From: Chloroflexota bacterium
Lineage (GTDB): Bacteria > Chloroflexota > Anaerolineae > Anaerolineales > Villigracilaceae
NCBI GenBank assembly: GCA_021796155.1
Contig: JAJYOO010000210.1
Location: 1-5,276, forward strand
Length of the DNA stretch: 5,276 nucleotides
Direction of reading: 5' to 3'
A model generated the notes under the pieces. The model saw only the letters and a list, made by a program, of their open reading frames with translations. It did not search any database and had not been told where the DNA came from. A program made the position numbers and the translations under genes. Shown piece by piece: positions 1-5,276 of this stretch (positions are counted from its first letter, which is position 1; each line of letters opens with the position of its first letter).

Positions 1-8
1 AGGGATGC

Positions 9-659
9 ATGTCTGATAACGAAGAATTCCCAATGTTGGTTGCACAGGAAGGCCCGCTGAAAGGTCAGCGTTGGGCTTTGAGTCGCACGCTTGTGCTTGG
101 ACGCGAGTCAACGTGTGATGTGGTGATTGCGGATCGGCAAGTCTCGCGCTTTCATGCGCGTCTCACGCCGACACCGGAGGGCGTGATCCTTGAGGACCTC
201 GGCAGCAAAAATGGGACGCATCATAACGGTAATCCGCTTGCTTCGCCCGTGATGTTGCAGGATGGTGATTTGGTACAGGTCAGCTTTGTTCAGGAATTCA
301 TGTTCTTCACATCCGATGCGACCATGCCGCTGACGGAAGGTTCCGGGAAACCGGGGCGGCTTGTGATGGAACAAAAGTCGCGGCGCGTGTGGGTGAATCA
401 GAAACAAGTCGTCCCGCCGTTATCGGCACAGCAATTTAAATTATTATGGTTGTTGTATGAAAGCGCGGGACAAGTCATCAGCCGCATGGATTTGGTTTCT
501 GCCGTGTGGGGCGAAGACCAGGCCGCGGGCGTTTCGGATCAAGCCCTGGACGCGTTGATCCGCCGCCTGCGCGACCGCCTCGCCGCGCTCGACTCGACTC
601 ATCAATACATTGATACGGTGCGCGGTCACGGCGTTCGGTTGGATAATCCGCCAGTATGA
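9..659 (+). CDS. FHA domain / OmpR-PhoB-type winged-helix transcriptional regulator
   Basis: A 216-residue cytoplasmic protein with two domains. Residues about 12-100 form an FHA domain: the core GR is at 31-32, SRFH at 46-49 and GSKNGT at 65-70, which are the usual phosphothreonine-binding positions. Residues about 117-212 match the C-terminal effector domain of OmpR/PhoB response regulators (LSAQQFKLLWLL, then VWG, an IRRLRDRL recognition helix and the final VRGHGVRL wing). FHA domains bind phosphothreonine peptides and this winged helix binds DNA, so I infer a regulator driven by a Ser/Thr kinase instead of a receiver domain. There is no receiver domain or membrane segment. The ATG at 9 follows AGGGA (1-5) at a short distance. 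An upstream frame ends at TGA 14-16, so an upstream gene may overlap the start. The target genes cannot be seen here. Confidence 0.9.
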   Translation: MSDNEEFPMLVAQEGPLKGQRWALSRTLVLGRESTCDVVIADRQVSRFHARLTPTPEGVILEDLGSKNGTHHNGNPLASPVMLQDGDLVQVSFVQEFMFFTSDATMPLTEGSGKPGRLVMEQKSRRVWVNQKQVVPPLSAQQFKLLWLLYESAGQVISRMDLVSAVWGEDQAAGVSDQALDALIRRLRDRLAALDSTHQYIDTVRGHGVRLDNPPV

Positions 660-684
660 GAGGTCAATTCTTGACGCAAATTCA

Positions 685-774
685 CCACAGATAAACACGG
701 ATAAAGGCTGATAGCATGACAAAAAATGTTCTTGTCTCATTGCCAGAATCCTTTTTATCTGTGTCCATCTGTGG
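685..774. repeat. Imperfect inverted repeat built of 10-bp CACAGATAAA-like units
   Basis: The left arm at 685-705 and the right arm at 754-774 are 21 bp each and pair with 3 mismatches. Each arm is two 10-bp units: CACAGATAAA (686-695) and CACGGATAAA (696-705) on the left, TTTATCTGTG (754-763) and TCCATCTGTG (764-773) on the right. Inside lies a smaller hairpin, GACAA (718-722) with TTGTC (732-736). The element fills most of the gap before the methyltransferase. I recall similar CACAGAT/ATCTGTG runs as common intergenic repeats in several phyla. No function is shown, and no T tract follows that would make it a standard terminator. Confidence 0.7.
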
Positions 775-791
775 CTAAAGAAAATTTATTC

Positions 792-1886
792 ATGGCTGAT
801 AACAAGCTTCCTTTAGAGCAAGTGTTAGTTGGGGATTCGATTGAAGTTCTTGGAACACTTCCTGAAAAATCAATTGACCTGATCTTTGCCGATCCGCCAT
901 ATAACCTGCAGCTTTCGCAGGAACTTTTTCGTCCAAATATGACTCGTGTTGATGGCGTTGATGATGCGTGGGATCAATTTGGCAGCTTTGACGAATATGA
1001 CAAATTCACGCGTACCTGGCTTTCTGCTTGTCGACGCGTATTAAAAGATACCGGCACGATATGGGTAATCGGTTCATATCACAACATTTATCGTGTCGGC
1101 ACGATCATGCAGGATTTGGACTATTGGTTTCTCAACGATGTGGTTTGGATCAAATCGAATCCCATGCCAAATTTTCGTGGCGTACGTTTCACCAATGCAC
1201 ATGAAACTTTACTTTGGGCGCAGAAGATCAAAGGCGAAAAGTACACATTCAATCATCATGTGATGAAATCTTTGAACGACGATCTTCAGATGCGGAGCGA
1301 TTGGGAAATCCCAATTTGCAGCGGCAAGGAAAGAATCAAGGTCAATGGCGAAAAAGCACATTCGACACAGAAGCCGGAAGCGCTCTTGTATCGCGTGATT
1401 CTTTCGAGTTCGAATCCGGGCGATGTGGTGCTTGATCCGTTCTTCGGAACGGGAACAACTGGCGCAGTGGCGAAGAAATTACAGCGTCACTGGATTGGTA
1501 TCGAGCGCGATTTATCGTATGTTGAAATCGCGTGGAAACGAATTGACAATATCAAGGCCGAACCATTTTCGGAAGAACTTTATGTTTTTCCATCGCGTCG
1601 AAATCGTCCACGTGTGGCGTTTGGACAGTTGTTGGAAGCGGGCTTAATCAAACCCGGACAAGTTTTATATTTTGGCAACGATGCGAAGGTCAAAGGAAAA
1701 GTTCGCGCAGATGGAACAGTTCAATGTAATGGCTTCGTTGGCTCGATTCATCAGGTTGCTCGCAGATTGATGAACGATGCCCCATGCAATGGCTGGGAAA
1801 ATTGGTTTTATAAAGATAAGGACGGAAAACGGAATCCGCTTGAAGTCCTGCGCGAAGCGTATTTAACAAGTCAGTCCGGGGATTGA
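792..1886 (+). CDS. CcrM-like site-specific adenine-N6 DNA methyltransferase (beta class, probable GANTC) with RAMA domain
   Basis: A 364-residue methyltransferase that would transfer a methyl group from S-adenosylmethionine to adenine N6 in DNA. The catalytic motif IV DPPY is at residues 34-37 and the SAM-binding motif I (DPFFGTGTT) at 215-223. Having IV before I marks the beta class. From memory, long stretches agree with Caulobacter CcrM (WVIGSYHNI, SNPMPNF, NAHETL, QMRSDW, TQKPEALLYRVILS), and residues about 273-355 form the C-terminal RAMA domain found in CcrM (GLIKPGQ, CNGW). GANTC specificity is therefore inferred. No restriction endonuclease lies beside it, so it looks solitary. I chose ATG 792 over ATG 726 because family members begin a few residues before the VxGDSIE strand and the longer frame runs through the inverted repeat. 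The ribosome site is weak (AAAGA, 777-781). Sampled lines are about 45% GC, lower than the neighbours, which is a weak hint of transfer. Confidence 0.93.
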   Translation: MADNKLPLEQVLVGDSIEVLGTLPEKSIDLIFADPPYNLQLSQELFRPNMTRVDGVDDAWDQFGSFDEYDKFTRTWLSACRRVLKDTGTIWVIGSYHNIYRVGTIMQDLDYWFLNDVVWIKSNPMPNFRGVRFTNAHETLLWAQKIKGEKYTFNHHVMKSLNDDLQMRSDWEIPICSGKERIKVNGEKAHSTQKPEALLYRVILSSSNPGDVVLDPFFGTGTTGAVAKKLQRHWIGIERDLSYVEIAWKRIDNIKAEPFSEELYVFPSRRNRPRVAFGQLLEAGLIKPGQVLYFGNDAKVKGKVRADGTVQCNGFVGSIHQVARRLMNDAPCNGWENWFYKDKDGKRNPLEVLREAYLTSQSGD

Positions 1887-1897
1887 GTTCAATCTTC
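1878..1897 (+). terminator. Weak candidate hairpin at the end of the methyltransferase gene
   Basis: GATTG (1881-1885) pairs with CAATC (1890-1894) around a 4-base loop. The stem can extend to 8 pairs (1878-1897) using two G-U pairs, and it overlaps the stop codon TGA (1884-1886). Only a broken, T-rich stretch follows (CGTTTAGAATT), so this is at best a poor intrinsic terminator. Confidence 0.2.
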
Positions 1898-1927
1898 GTT
1901 TAGAATTAATCGAATAGTAAGAACACA

Positions 1928-1955
1928 TTGACCGAGTCCATCGGTGACATATAAC
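1928..1955 (+). promoter_or_regulatory. Sigma70-like promoter of the MFS transporter gene
   Basis: The -35 box TTGACC (1928-1933) and -10 box TATAAC (1950-1955) each match 5 of 6 consensus bases and are separated by 16 bp. Transcription would start near 1961-1963, leaving a leader of only about 14 nt before TTG 1976. This places the TTG at 1958 upstream of the RNA and favours the 1976 start. Confidence 0.55.
1931..1945. promoter_or_regulatory. Candidate operator dyad with a GANTC site inside the promoter spacer
   Basis: ACCGA (1931-1935) and TCGGT (1941-1945) form a perfect 5-bp inverted repeat with a 5-bp spacer, overlapping the last -35 bases and lying before the -10 box. GAGTC (1934-1938), the sequence type methylated by CcrM enzymes, overlaps its left half. 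The position suits a repressor or a methylation-sensitive regulator. A dyad this short can arise by chance. Confidence 0.3.
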
Positions 1956-1975
1956 TTTTGCGGAGCGAGGAGAAT

Positions 1976-3190
1976 TTGGCAGAGAACACTTTAAAGTCAT
2001 CCCCGCGTGATTCGTGGACGTGGCTGCTCGGGCTTTATACCGTCGCAAGTTTTCTCGAAACGGTTTTCTGGGGACAGATGAGCGCTTTCACGCCGATCTT
2101 TTTGAGCGAGCTTGGCATGGCGCAATCGCAAATCCCTTCGATGGTCGGGATCATCGCGGCCATCGTCGGCGCGGCGGGAATACCGTTCCTCCCATTTTGG
2201 GGTGCGCTGGCTGACCGTTATTCGCGCCAGCCGATTGTGGTCCGTTCTTTCGTTGTTTATCTTTTGGCGGGAACCGTTTCTGTGTTGGCGGGCAACGTTT
2301 GGATTTTTGTTATCGGGCGTTCATTGATGAGTCTTTCGCTTGGCAATAGCGGCTTGATGCTCACGACGCTTTCCGAGCGCACGCCGTCCAATCGCCAGGG
2401 TTTTGCCTTCGCCGTGATGAGCAGCGCGGGACCGGTCGGCGCGTTTGTCGGTCCGTTGATCGGCGGTCCGATTGTGGATCGCTGGGGCTTTCGCACGCTG
2501 ATGTGGATTGATGTTTTGCTGATGATTGGCGTTGTGCTTTCGTTATCGCTTGGGTATTTCGATTCGTATCGCGGCAAGAGTCAGGATTCGATTTGGCGTA
2601 TGGCTGTCGAATCAATTCGCGTTTCATTTCAAGCGGGGCGCGTCCGCACGCTGTTCATTGCGTTTGTTTTGCTCTACGGCGGATGGATGATGGTTTTCTC
2701 CTACTGGCCTGTTGTGATCGCGGCGTTATATAAAGGTCCCAACCTTGCTTCAACCATTGGATACATTCTCGGAGCGGGAGGAATTCTGGCAATGATCATT
2801 TCTCCGATTGCCGGATCATTAGCGGATCGTTTTGGCTTCTGGCGGATTTTGATGATTGGCGCCGCGCTCGAGACGGTTCTGTGGCTCGTTCCTTTCTGGA
2901 CCCGGAGCCTAATCCCGTTTGTGATCATCGCCTGCGTCATCAGCGGAATCGCCGCGGCGGTCTTCTCGATTTCGTTCAACGTTTTATCTTCGTCCGCCTC
3001 CGCCGACATTCGCGGACGCGTCATGTCGTTTGCGTATTTGCCGGTCAATGTTGGATTTTCTTTTGGACCTTTGCTTGCCAGTCAATTGGTGAAGTTTGAT
3101 CTCTTCTATATTTTCCCCACTGCATTTTTATTCACCGGCCTTGGACTTTTGGTTTTGAACATCGCGCGTCAACAGCCCGCACAAATATAA
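1976..3190 (+). CDS. Major facilitator superfamily (MFS) transporter, probable drug/multidrug efflux type
   Basis: A 404-residue, very hydrophobic inner-membrane protein with about 12 transmembrane segments in two halves and a central hydrophilic stretch (YRGKSQDS) near residues 195-205. The loop between TM2 and TM3 carries the MFS motif A (GALADRYSRQPIV), and a weaker copy (GSLADRFGFWRIL) occurs in the second half, as is usual for this fold. The GPVGAFVGPLIGGPIVDRWG stretch resembles motif C of drug:H+ antiporters, so export is likelier than uptake. The substrate cannot be named. I chose TTG 1976: AGGAG (1968-1972) lies just upstream, though only 3 bases away, and the promoter's predicted start site leaves the in-frame TTG at 1958 outside the transcript. 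There is no ATG or GTG alternative nearby. The gene is probably transcribed alone and ends facing the convergent chelatase gene. Confidence 0.88.
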   Translation: MAENTLKSSPRDSWTWLLGLYTVASFLETVFWGQMSAFTPIFLSELGMAQSQIPSMVGIIAAIVGAAGIPFLPFWGALADRYSRQPIVVRSFVVYLLAGTVSVLAGNVWIFVIGRSLMSLSLGNSGLMLTTLSERTPSNRQGFAFAVMSSAGPVGAFVGPLIGGPIVDRWGFRTLMWIDVLLMIGVVLSLSLGYFDSYRGKSQDSIWRMAVESIRVSFQAGRVRTLFIAFVLLYGGWMMVFSYWPVVIAALYKGPNLASTIGYILGAGGILAMIISPIAGSLADRFGFWRILMIGAALETVLWLVPFWTRSLIPFVIIACVISGIAAAVFSISFNVLSSSASADIRGRVMSFAYLPVNVGFSFGPLLASQLVKFDLFYIFPTAFLFTGLGLLVLNIARQQPAQI

Positions 3191-3192
3191 CA

Positions 3193-3240
3193 GTAAGGGC
3201 ACAGCGTGCGCGATGCGTGCTTCGCGAGCTGTGACCCTAC
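3193..3240. repeat. REP-like hairpin between convergent genes
   Basis: GTAAGGGCACAGC (3193-3205) pairs with GCTGTGACCCTAC (3228-3240) at 11 of 13 positions, and GCG (3208-3210) with CGC (3223-3225) extends the stem inward. It starts 2 bp after the transporter stop and lies about 33 bp past the chelatase stop. I recall related palindromes (GTAGGG with GGCAC arms) as dispersed repeats in Chloroflexota and other phyla. It could end or protect both transcripts, but no T run follows on either strand, so it is not a standard terminator. Confidence 0.6.
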
Positions 3241-3273
3241 ATGAATCTGTATAATTGCGAAATCTGCGGATTA

Positions 3274-4179
3274 TTATTTGACGCCACCTGCAATTTCCTG
3301 CTTTACCGCATGATATAAATTTTCCGCCTTCAACTCACTTAACGCGTAGCACGGCGCTTTGAGATGGTCTGCCAGCATCTGCGCCAGTCCCTGATCAAAC
3401 GCGGCGTGTTCCATGTTGATGACTACGCTCTTGACATGTTCCACTGCAATCAATTGAGCGAAGCGGTAGGATTCTTCCTGTGGCGGTAGCGTGCCAATCG
3501 AAACGTTGCCCGCGCCATCTGTTAGAACGATCAAAAGCGGTTCGATATCGGGGTGAGTGTATTTCTCGTGCTGTAAAACATCCGCGGCCATCAACAATCC
3601 CGCTGAAAGCGGAGTCTTTCCACCGACTGGAATATCCACCAACGCTCGTTGCGCGAGTTGAACTGAATTGGTCGGTGGCAGAACCAGCGTGGCGCGGTCC
3701 TTTTGAAAAACGATCAAACCCACGCGGTCGCGGCGTTGATATGCATCCGTCAGCAATGAAAGGATTGCGCCTTTCGTAGCATTCATACGTTCAGCCACAG
3801 CCATGGACCAGGATGCATCCACCAAAAACAAAACCAAGTTGGCCACGCGCTTCACGCGTATTTTGCGCTGCAAATCGCTGCGCTCGATGGCAAACGCCAA
3901 CCGCTTGCGCTTTTCAGTTCGGCGCATTTGGAATGGAGCCGCGGCGCGGAACGTCGCGTCGAAGGCAATATCGTCCAACTTGTCTCCAGCCGGGCGCGCT
4001 TTGATATAACGTCCGTGCTTGCGCTCGGTCTTGGTCAAAGAACGGCGACCCGCGCGCTTGCGCGCGAGTTTATCAAGCGGTGTATTTAATTTTCGCGGCT
4101 GGAATGTTTCGCCGGGCTTGATCTTTTGTCCACCTTCCCACCATTTGGCGTCCGTGTGCGCGAAGACATCCTGAGGCAT
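3274..4179 (-). CDS. VWA (MIDAS) domain half of a ChlD/BchD-like Mg/Co-chelatase subunit
   Basis: This is the C-terminal part of the magnesium/cobalt chelatase subunit D family. From the ATG at 4179 it gives 301 residues. A basic linker (residues about 35-115) precedes a von Willebrand A domain with a complete metal-binding MIDAS: DASWS at 121-125, Thr189 in GGKTPLS and Asp221 in LTDGAGN. In the family, this domain bridges the AAA+ ring and the large chelatase subunit that inserts Mg or Co into the tetrapyrrole. The ATG at 4179 has no Shine-Dalgarno sequence, and the frame stays open upstream to 4239 through an acidic, proline-containing linker (LKLEDDVEEKEEPQG) that looks native. I therefore infer that it is read by a -1 shift from the AAA+ frame, giving 321 residues from this frame. 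If the upstream part is dead, this is a pseudogene piece. No large subunit (ChlH/CobN) lies in the window. Confidence 0.85.
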   Translation of the reverse strand: MPQDVFAHTDAKWWEGGQKIKPGETFQPRKLNTPLDKLARKRAGRRSLTKTERKHGRYIKARPAGDKLDDIAFDATFRAAAPFQMRRTEKRKRLAFAIERSDLQRKIRVKRVANLVLFLVDASWSMAVAERMNATKGAILSLLTDAYQRRDRVGLIVFQKDRATLVLPPTNSVQLAQRALVDIPVGGKTPLSAGLLMAADVLQHEKYTHPDIEPLLIVLTDGAGNVSIGTLPPQEESYRFAQLIAVEHVKSVVINMEHAAFDQGLAQMLADHLKAPCYALSELKAENLYHAVKQEIAGGVK

Positions 4180-4212
4180 TGGCTCAGGCGTGCCTTGAGG
4201 CTCTTCTTTTTC

Positions 4213-4247
4213 CTCGACGTCATCTTCGAGCTTTAAGTTTTTTTTTC
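4213..4247 (-). other. Candidate -1 programmed frameshift site: A_AAA_AAA heptamer plus downstream hairpin
   Basis: On the minus strand the AAA+ frame reads GAA AAA AAA ACT TAA, with nine A at 4246-4238. The heptamer A_AAA_AAA (4245-4239) has the exact frame of a -1 slippery site. A slip continues as AAC TTA AAG into the VWA frame, and the zero-frame stop (4235-4233) follows after one codon. Eight bases beyond the heptamer, CTCGA (4230-4226) can pair with TCGAG (4217-4213) around an 8-base loop, which is a suitable spacing but a short stem. No Shine-Dalgarno sequence lies 10-14 nt upstream. A missing A in a homopolymer (sequencing error or true mutation) would look the same. Confidence 0.55.
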
Positions 4248-5087
4248 CTGTGGCTTGGCGTTTTCTTCGTCGGTCTTTTCGTCCGTTTCGCTTGGGACGG
4301 ATTGGCCCGCCAACTGCTCGATGCGTTCCTGCAATTGCTCGGAAGTGATCTCGGCTTGCTGGAACGGTGTCCGTTTGATGCGGTGGGGCAGGGCAAGTTC
4401 AGCGGCCAGTGCGATATCGTGATCGTTGATCTTTGTGCGGCCTTCGAAGGCGGCTTGTGCGCGTGCAGCCTTCAGAATAACAATGTCAGCGCGGTGACCA
4501 TCAACATTGAGGGATGCGGTCAGCGCGGCGATGGATAATAGATCGCGGCTGGTGTAGGTGACCTGATCCACCAATTCGCGGGCACGTTCAATTTGCTTTG
4601 AAATTTCTGCTTCTTTGGGTACCCATTCTTTGCGGAAAGCCTCGGGATCTTTCTCGAAGGAAAGATTTCGCTCCATAATCATCACGCGTTCGCGTGCGTC
4701 GCGGATTCCGACGATGTCAACGGATAAAGCGAAGCGGTCAAGAAGTTGTGGACGGAGTTCGCCTTCTTCCGGGTTCATCGTCCCGACCAAAATGAAGCGC
4801 GCGGGATGCGAGAATGAGATGCCTTCGCGCTCGACGACGTTCACGCCCATTGCCGCGGAATCCAGCAAAACGTCCACGACATGATCGTCGAGCAGATTCA
4901 CTTCGTCAATGTAGAGCAACCCGCGGTTGGCGTTCGCAAGCACACCCGGCTCGAAGTGACGTTCGCCTTTTTGGATGGCCTGCTCGATGTCCAGCGTTCC
5001 AACGACGCGGTCTTCCGTCGCGGAAACGGGAAGGTTCACAAACGGTGTGGTCTTCATATGAGACGGCAGGGATTTCTTGCCATCCAT
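4233..5087 (-). CDS. AAA+ ATPase half of a ChlI/BchI-like Mg/Co-chelatase subunit, N-terminally truncated
   Basis: This reading frame belongs to the AAA+ motor of the magnesium/cobalt chelatase small and medium subunits. From ATG 5087 (284 residues) it shows PVSATEDRVVGTLD (20-33), Walker B LLYIDE (57-62), NLLDDH, sensor 1 GTMNPEE (102-108), the arginine finger in LLDRF (R118) and the helical lid (RAQAAFEGR). Homology continues upstream of this ATG: 5088-5165 encodes VKVVEDC, then CDPD and CTEC, a cysteine-rich segment typical of the family. The frame then meets a TAA at 5187-5189. The expected preceding 55-65 residues, with Walker A (GxxGxGKST), are absent. AAGGA (5096-5092) before ATG 5087 could act as a ribosome site, but it codes for native residues. 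Without Walker A the product should not bind ATP normally. The frame ends right after the lid domain, at a slippery A run leading into the VWA half (see 4213-4247). If joined, the visible protein is 604 residues. Confidence 0.85.
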   Translation of the reverse strand: MDGKKSLPSHMKTTPFVNLPVSATEDRVVGTLDIEQAIQKGERHFEPGVLANANRGLLYIDEVNLLDDHVVDVLLDSAAMGVNVVEREGISFSHPARFILVGTMNPEEGELRPQLLDRFALSVDIVGIRDARERVMIMERNLSFEKDPEAFRKEWVPKEAEISKQIERARELVDQVTYTSRDLLSIAALTASLNVDGHRADIVILKAARAQAAFEGRTKINDHDIALAAELALPHRIKRTPFQQAEITSEQLQERIEQLAGQSVPSETDEKTDEENAKPQEKKT

Positions 5088-5156
5088 ACGTTCCTTGCAT
5101 TCGGTGCACCAAGTCCCCGGTTTATCAGGATCGCAGCCGAAGCGGCAGTCTTCAAC

Positions 5157-5177
5157 AACTTTTACTTGTGCAAATCC
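5157..5177 (-). other. Chimeric junction between peptidase M19 and ChlI-like sequence
   Basis: Reading the minus strand, M19-like coding sequence (ending ...IADLHK, 5165) changes within about 10 bases to ChlI-like coding sequence in another frame (starting VKVVEDC, from about 5165). Both genes lose material here: the dipeptidase its C-terminus and the ATPase its Walker A region. There is no insertion sequence, direct repeat or long homology at the join. The cause is either a deletion or an assembly join. Confidence 0.6.
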
Positions 5178-5276
5178 GCAATGGTATTAATTTCCGGCGG
5201 GACAGATTGTACGCCAAAACCGCCGTCGAAGTCGGAGCCAATTCCCGAGTGAAGGGAATCTCCCGCGAGTTGACAA
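5162..5276 (-). pseudogene. Peptidase M19 (membrane dipeptidase) fragment, cut at both ends in this window
   Basis: The frame enters at the right edge of the window and ends at TAA 5164-5162, giving 37 visible residues. They contain HSGIGSDFDGGFG followed by P-E and IADL, the late conserved block of renal-dipeptidase-type zinc peptidases (family M19), in which the GSDFDG aspartate lies near the active site. Family members normally run another 30-40 residues (the RGY and LGGN blocks), which are missing. The stop codon lies at the junction with ChlI-like sequence and is therefore not native. The 5' part is outside the window, so catalytic completeness cannot be judged. Confidence in the family is moderate because the fragment is short. 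Confidence 0.6.

Noticed and set aside
663..675. GTCAA-TTC-TTGAC hairpin after the regulator gene as a terminator
   Set aside because: The stem is only 5 bp and no T tract follows (CAAATTC).
685..774. Short CRISPR-like array
   Set aside because: The units are 10 bp, adjacent and inverted, without spacers of even length and without cas genes.
726..791. N-terminal extension of the methyltransferase from ATG 726
   Set aside because: It runs through the right arm of the inverted repeat, has no family similarity, and CcrM-type proteins begin close to ATG 792.
1958..1975. TTG 1958 as the transporter start
   Set aside because: It lies 3 bp after the -10 box, upstream of the predicted transcription start, and lacks a ribosome site. 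TTG 1976 has AGGAG before it.
2701..3048. Minus-strand frame of 115 codons within the transporter gene
   Set aside because: It is a shadow of the strongly supported plus-strand MFS frame, with no recognisable domain.
4170..4188. CCTGAG/CTCAGG hairpin as the frameshift stimulator
   Set aside because: It is a clean 6-bp stem with a 7-base loop, but it starts about 50 nt after the slippery heptamer, too far for the usual effect.
4179..4538. Plus-strand frame coding a Phe/Leu-rich membrane-like peptide
   Set aside because: It is the antisense of the Glu/Lys-rich end and linker of the chelatase frames, which naturally reads as Phe/Leu. It has no family match or start signals.
1..5276. Depletion or enrichment of GANTC sites as a sign of CcrM selection
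   Set aside because: A rough count by eye gives about 28 sites against about 20 expected by chance, spread over genes and gaps. This is not a clear signal in so short a window.

Overview
The window comes from a bacterial chromosome or metagenome contig. It has five recognisable coding regions, short intergenic gaps and no RNA genes or mobile-element genes. An FHA plus winged-helix regulator, a CcrM-type adenine methyltransferase and a split chelatase with VWA and AAA+ parts occur together with intergenic palindromes of the CACAGAT and GTA-GGG-CACAGC kinds. This mix reminds me of Chloroflexota (Anaerolineae). That is an impression from gene style, not a proof. GC content is mixed: lines sampled by eye give about 45% in the methyltransferase gene and about 48-73% in the regulator and chelatase genes.

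Layout, plus strand. 9-659 encodes a phosphothreonine-binding FHA domain fused to an OmpR/PhoB-type DNA-binding domain. 660-791 is a gap holding an imperfect inverted repeat of about 90 bp made of 10-bp units. 792-1886 encodes a beta-class N6-adenine DNA methyltransferase very similar to CcrM (GANTC), with a C-terminal RAMA domain and no visible restriction partner. 1887-1975 holds a good sigma70-like promoter with a short dyad and a GAGTC site in its spacer. 1976-3190 encodes a 12-TM major facilitator transporter that starts with TTG. 3191-3273 holds a REP-like hairpin between convergent genes.

Layout, minus strand (read from the right edge). 5276-5162 is the 3' part of a peptidase M19 (membrane dipeptidase) gene that stops about 30-40 residues early. 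It abuts a ChlI/BchI-like AAA+ ATPase reading frame (upstream limit 5186, first ATG 5087, stop 4233) that has lost its N-terminal Walker A region. The AAA+ frame ends at TAA just after a run of nine A. A -1 shift on A_AAA_AAA leads directly into the acidic linker and VWA (MIDAS) domain of the same protein family (4239-3274).

The two points most worth attention are on the minus strand. The first is the A_AAA_AAA slippery site, followed after 8 nt by a small hairpin, which could let one chelatase gene make both a ChlI-size ATPase and a full ChlD-size ATPase-VWA protein. The second is the chimeric M19/ChlI junction, which is either a genomic deletion or an assembly error. These two compete: with the Walker A region missing, the broken frame could also be ordinary pseudogene decay.
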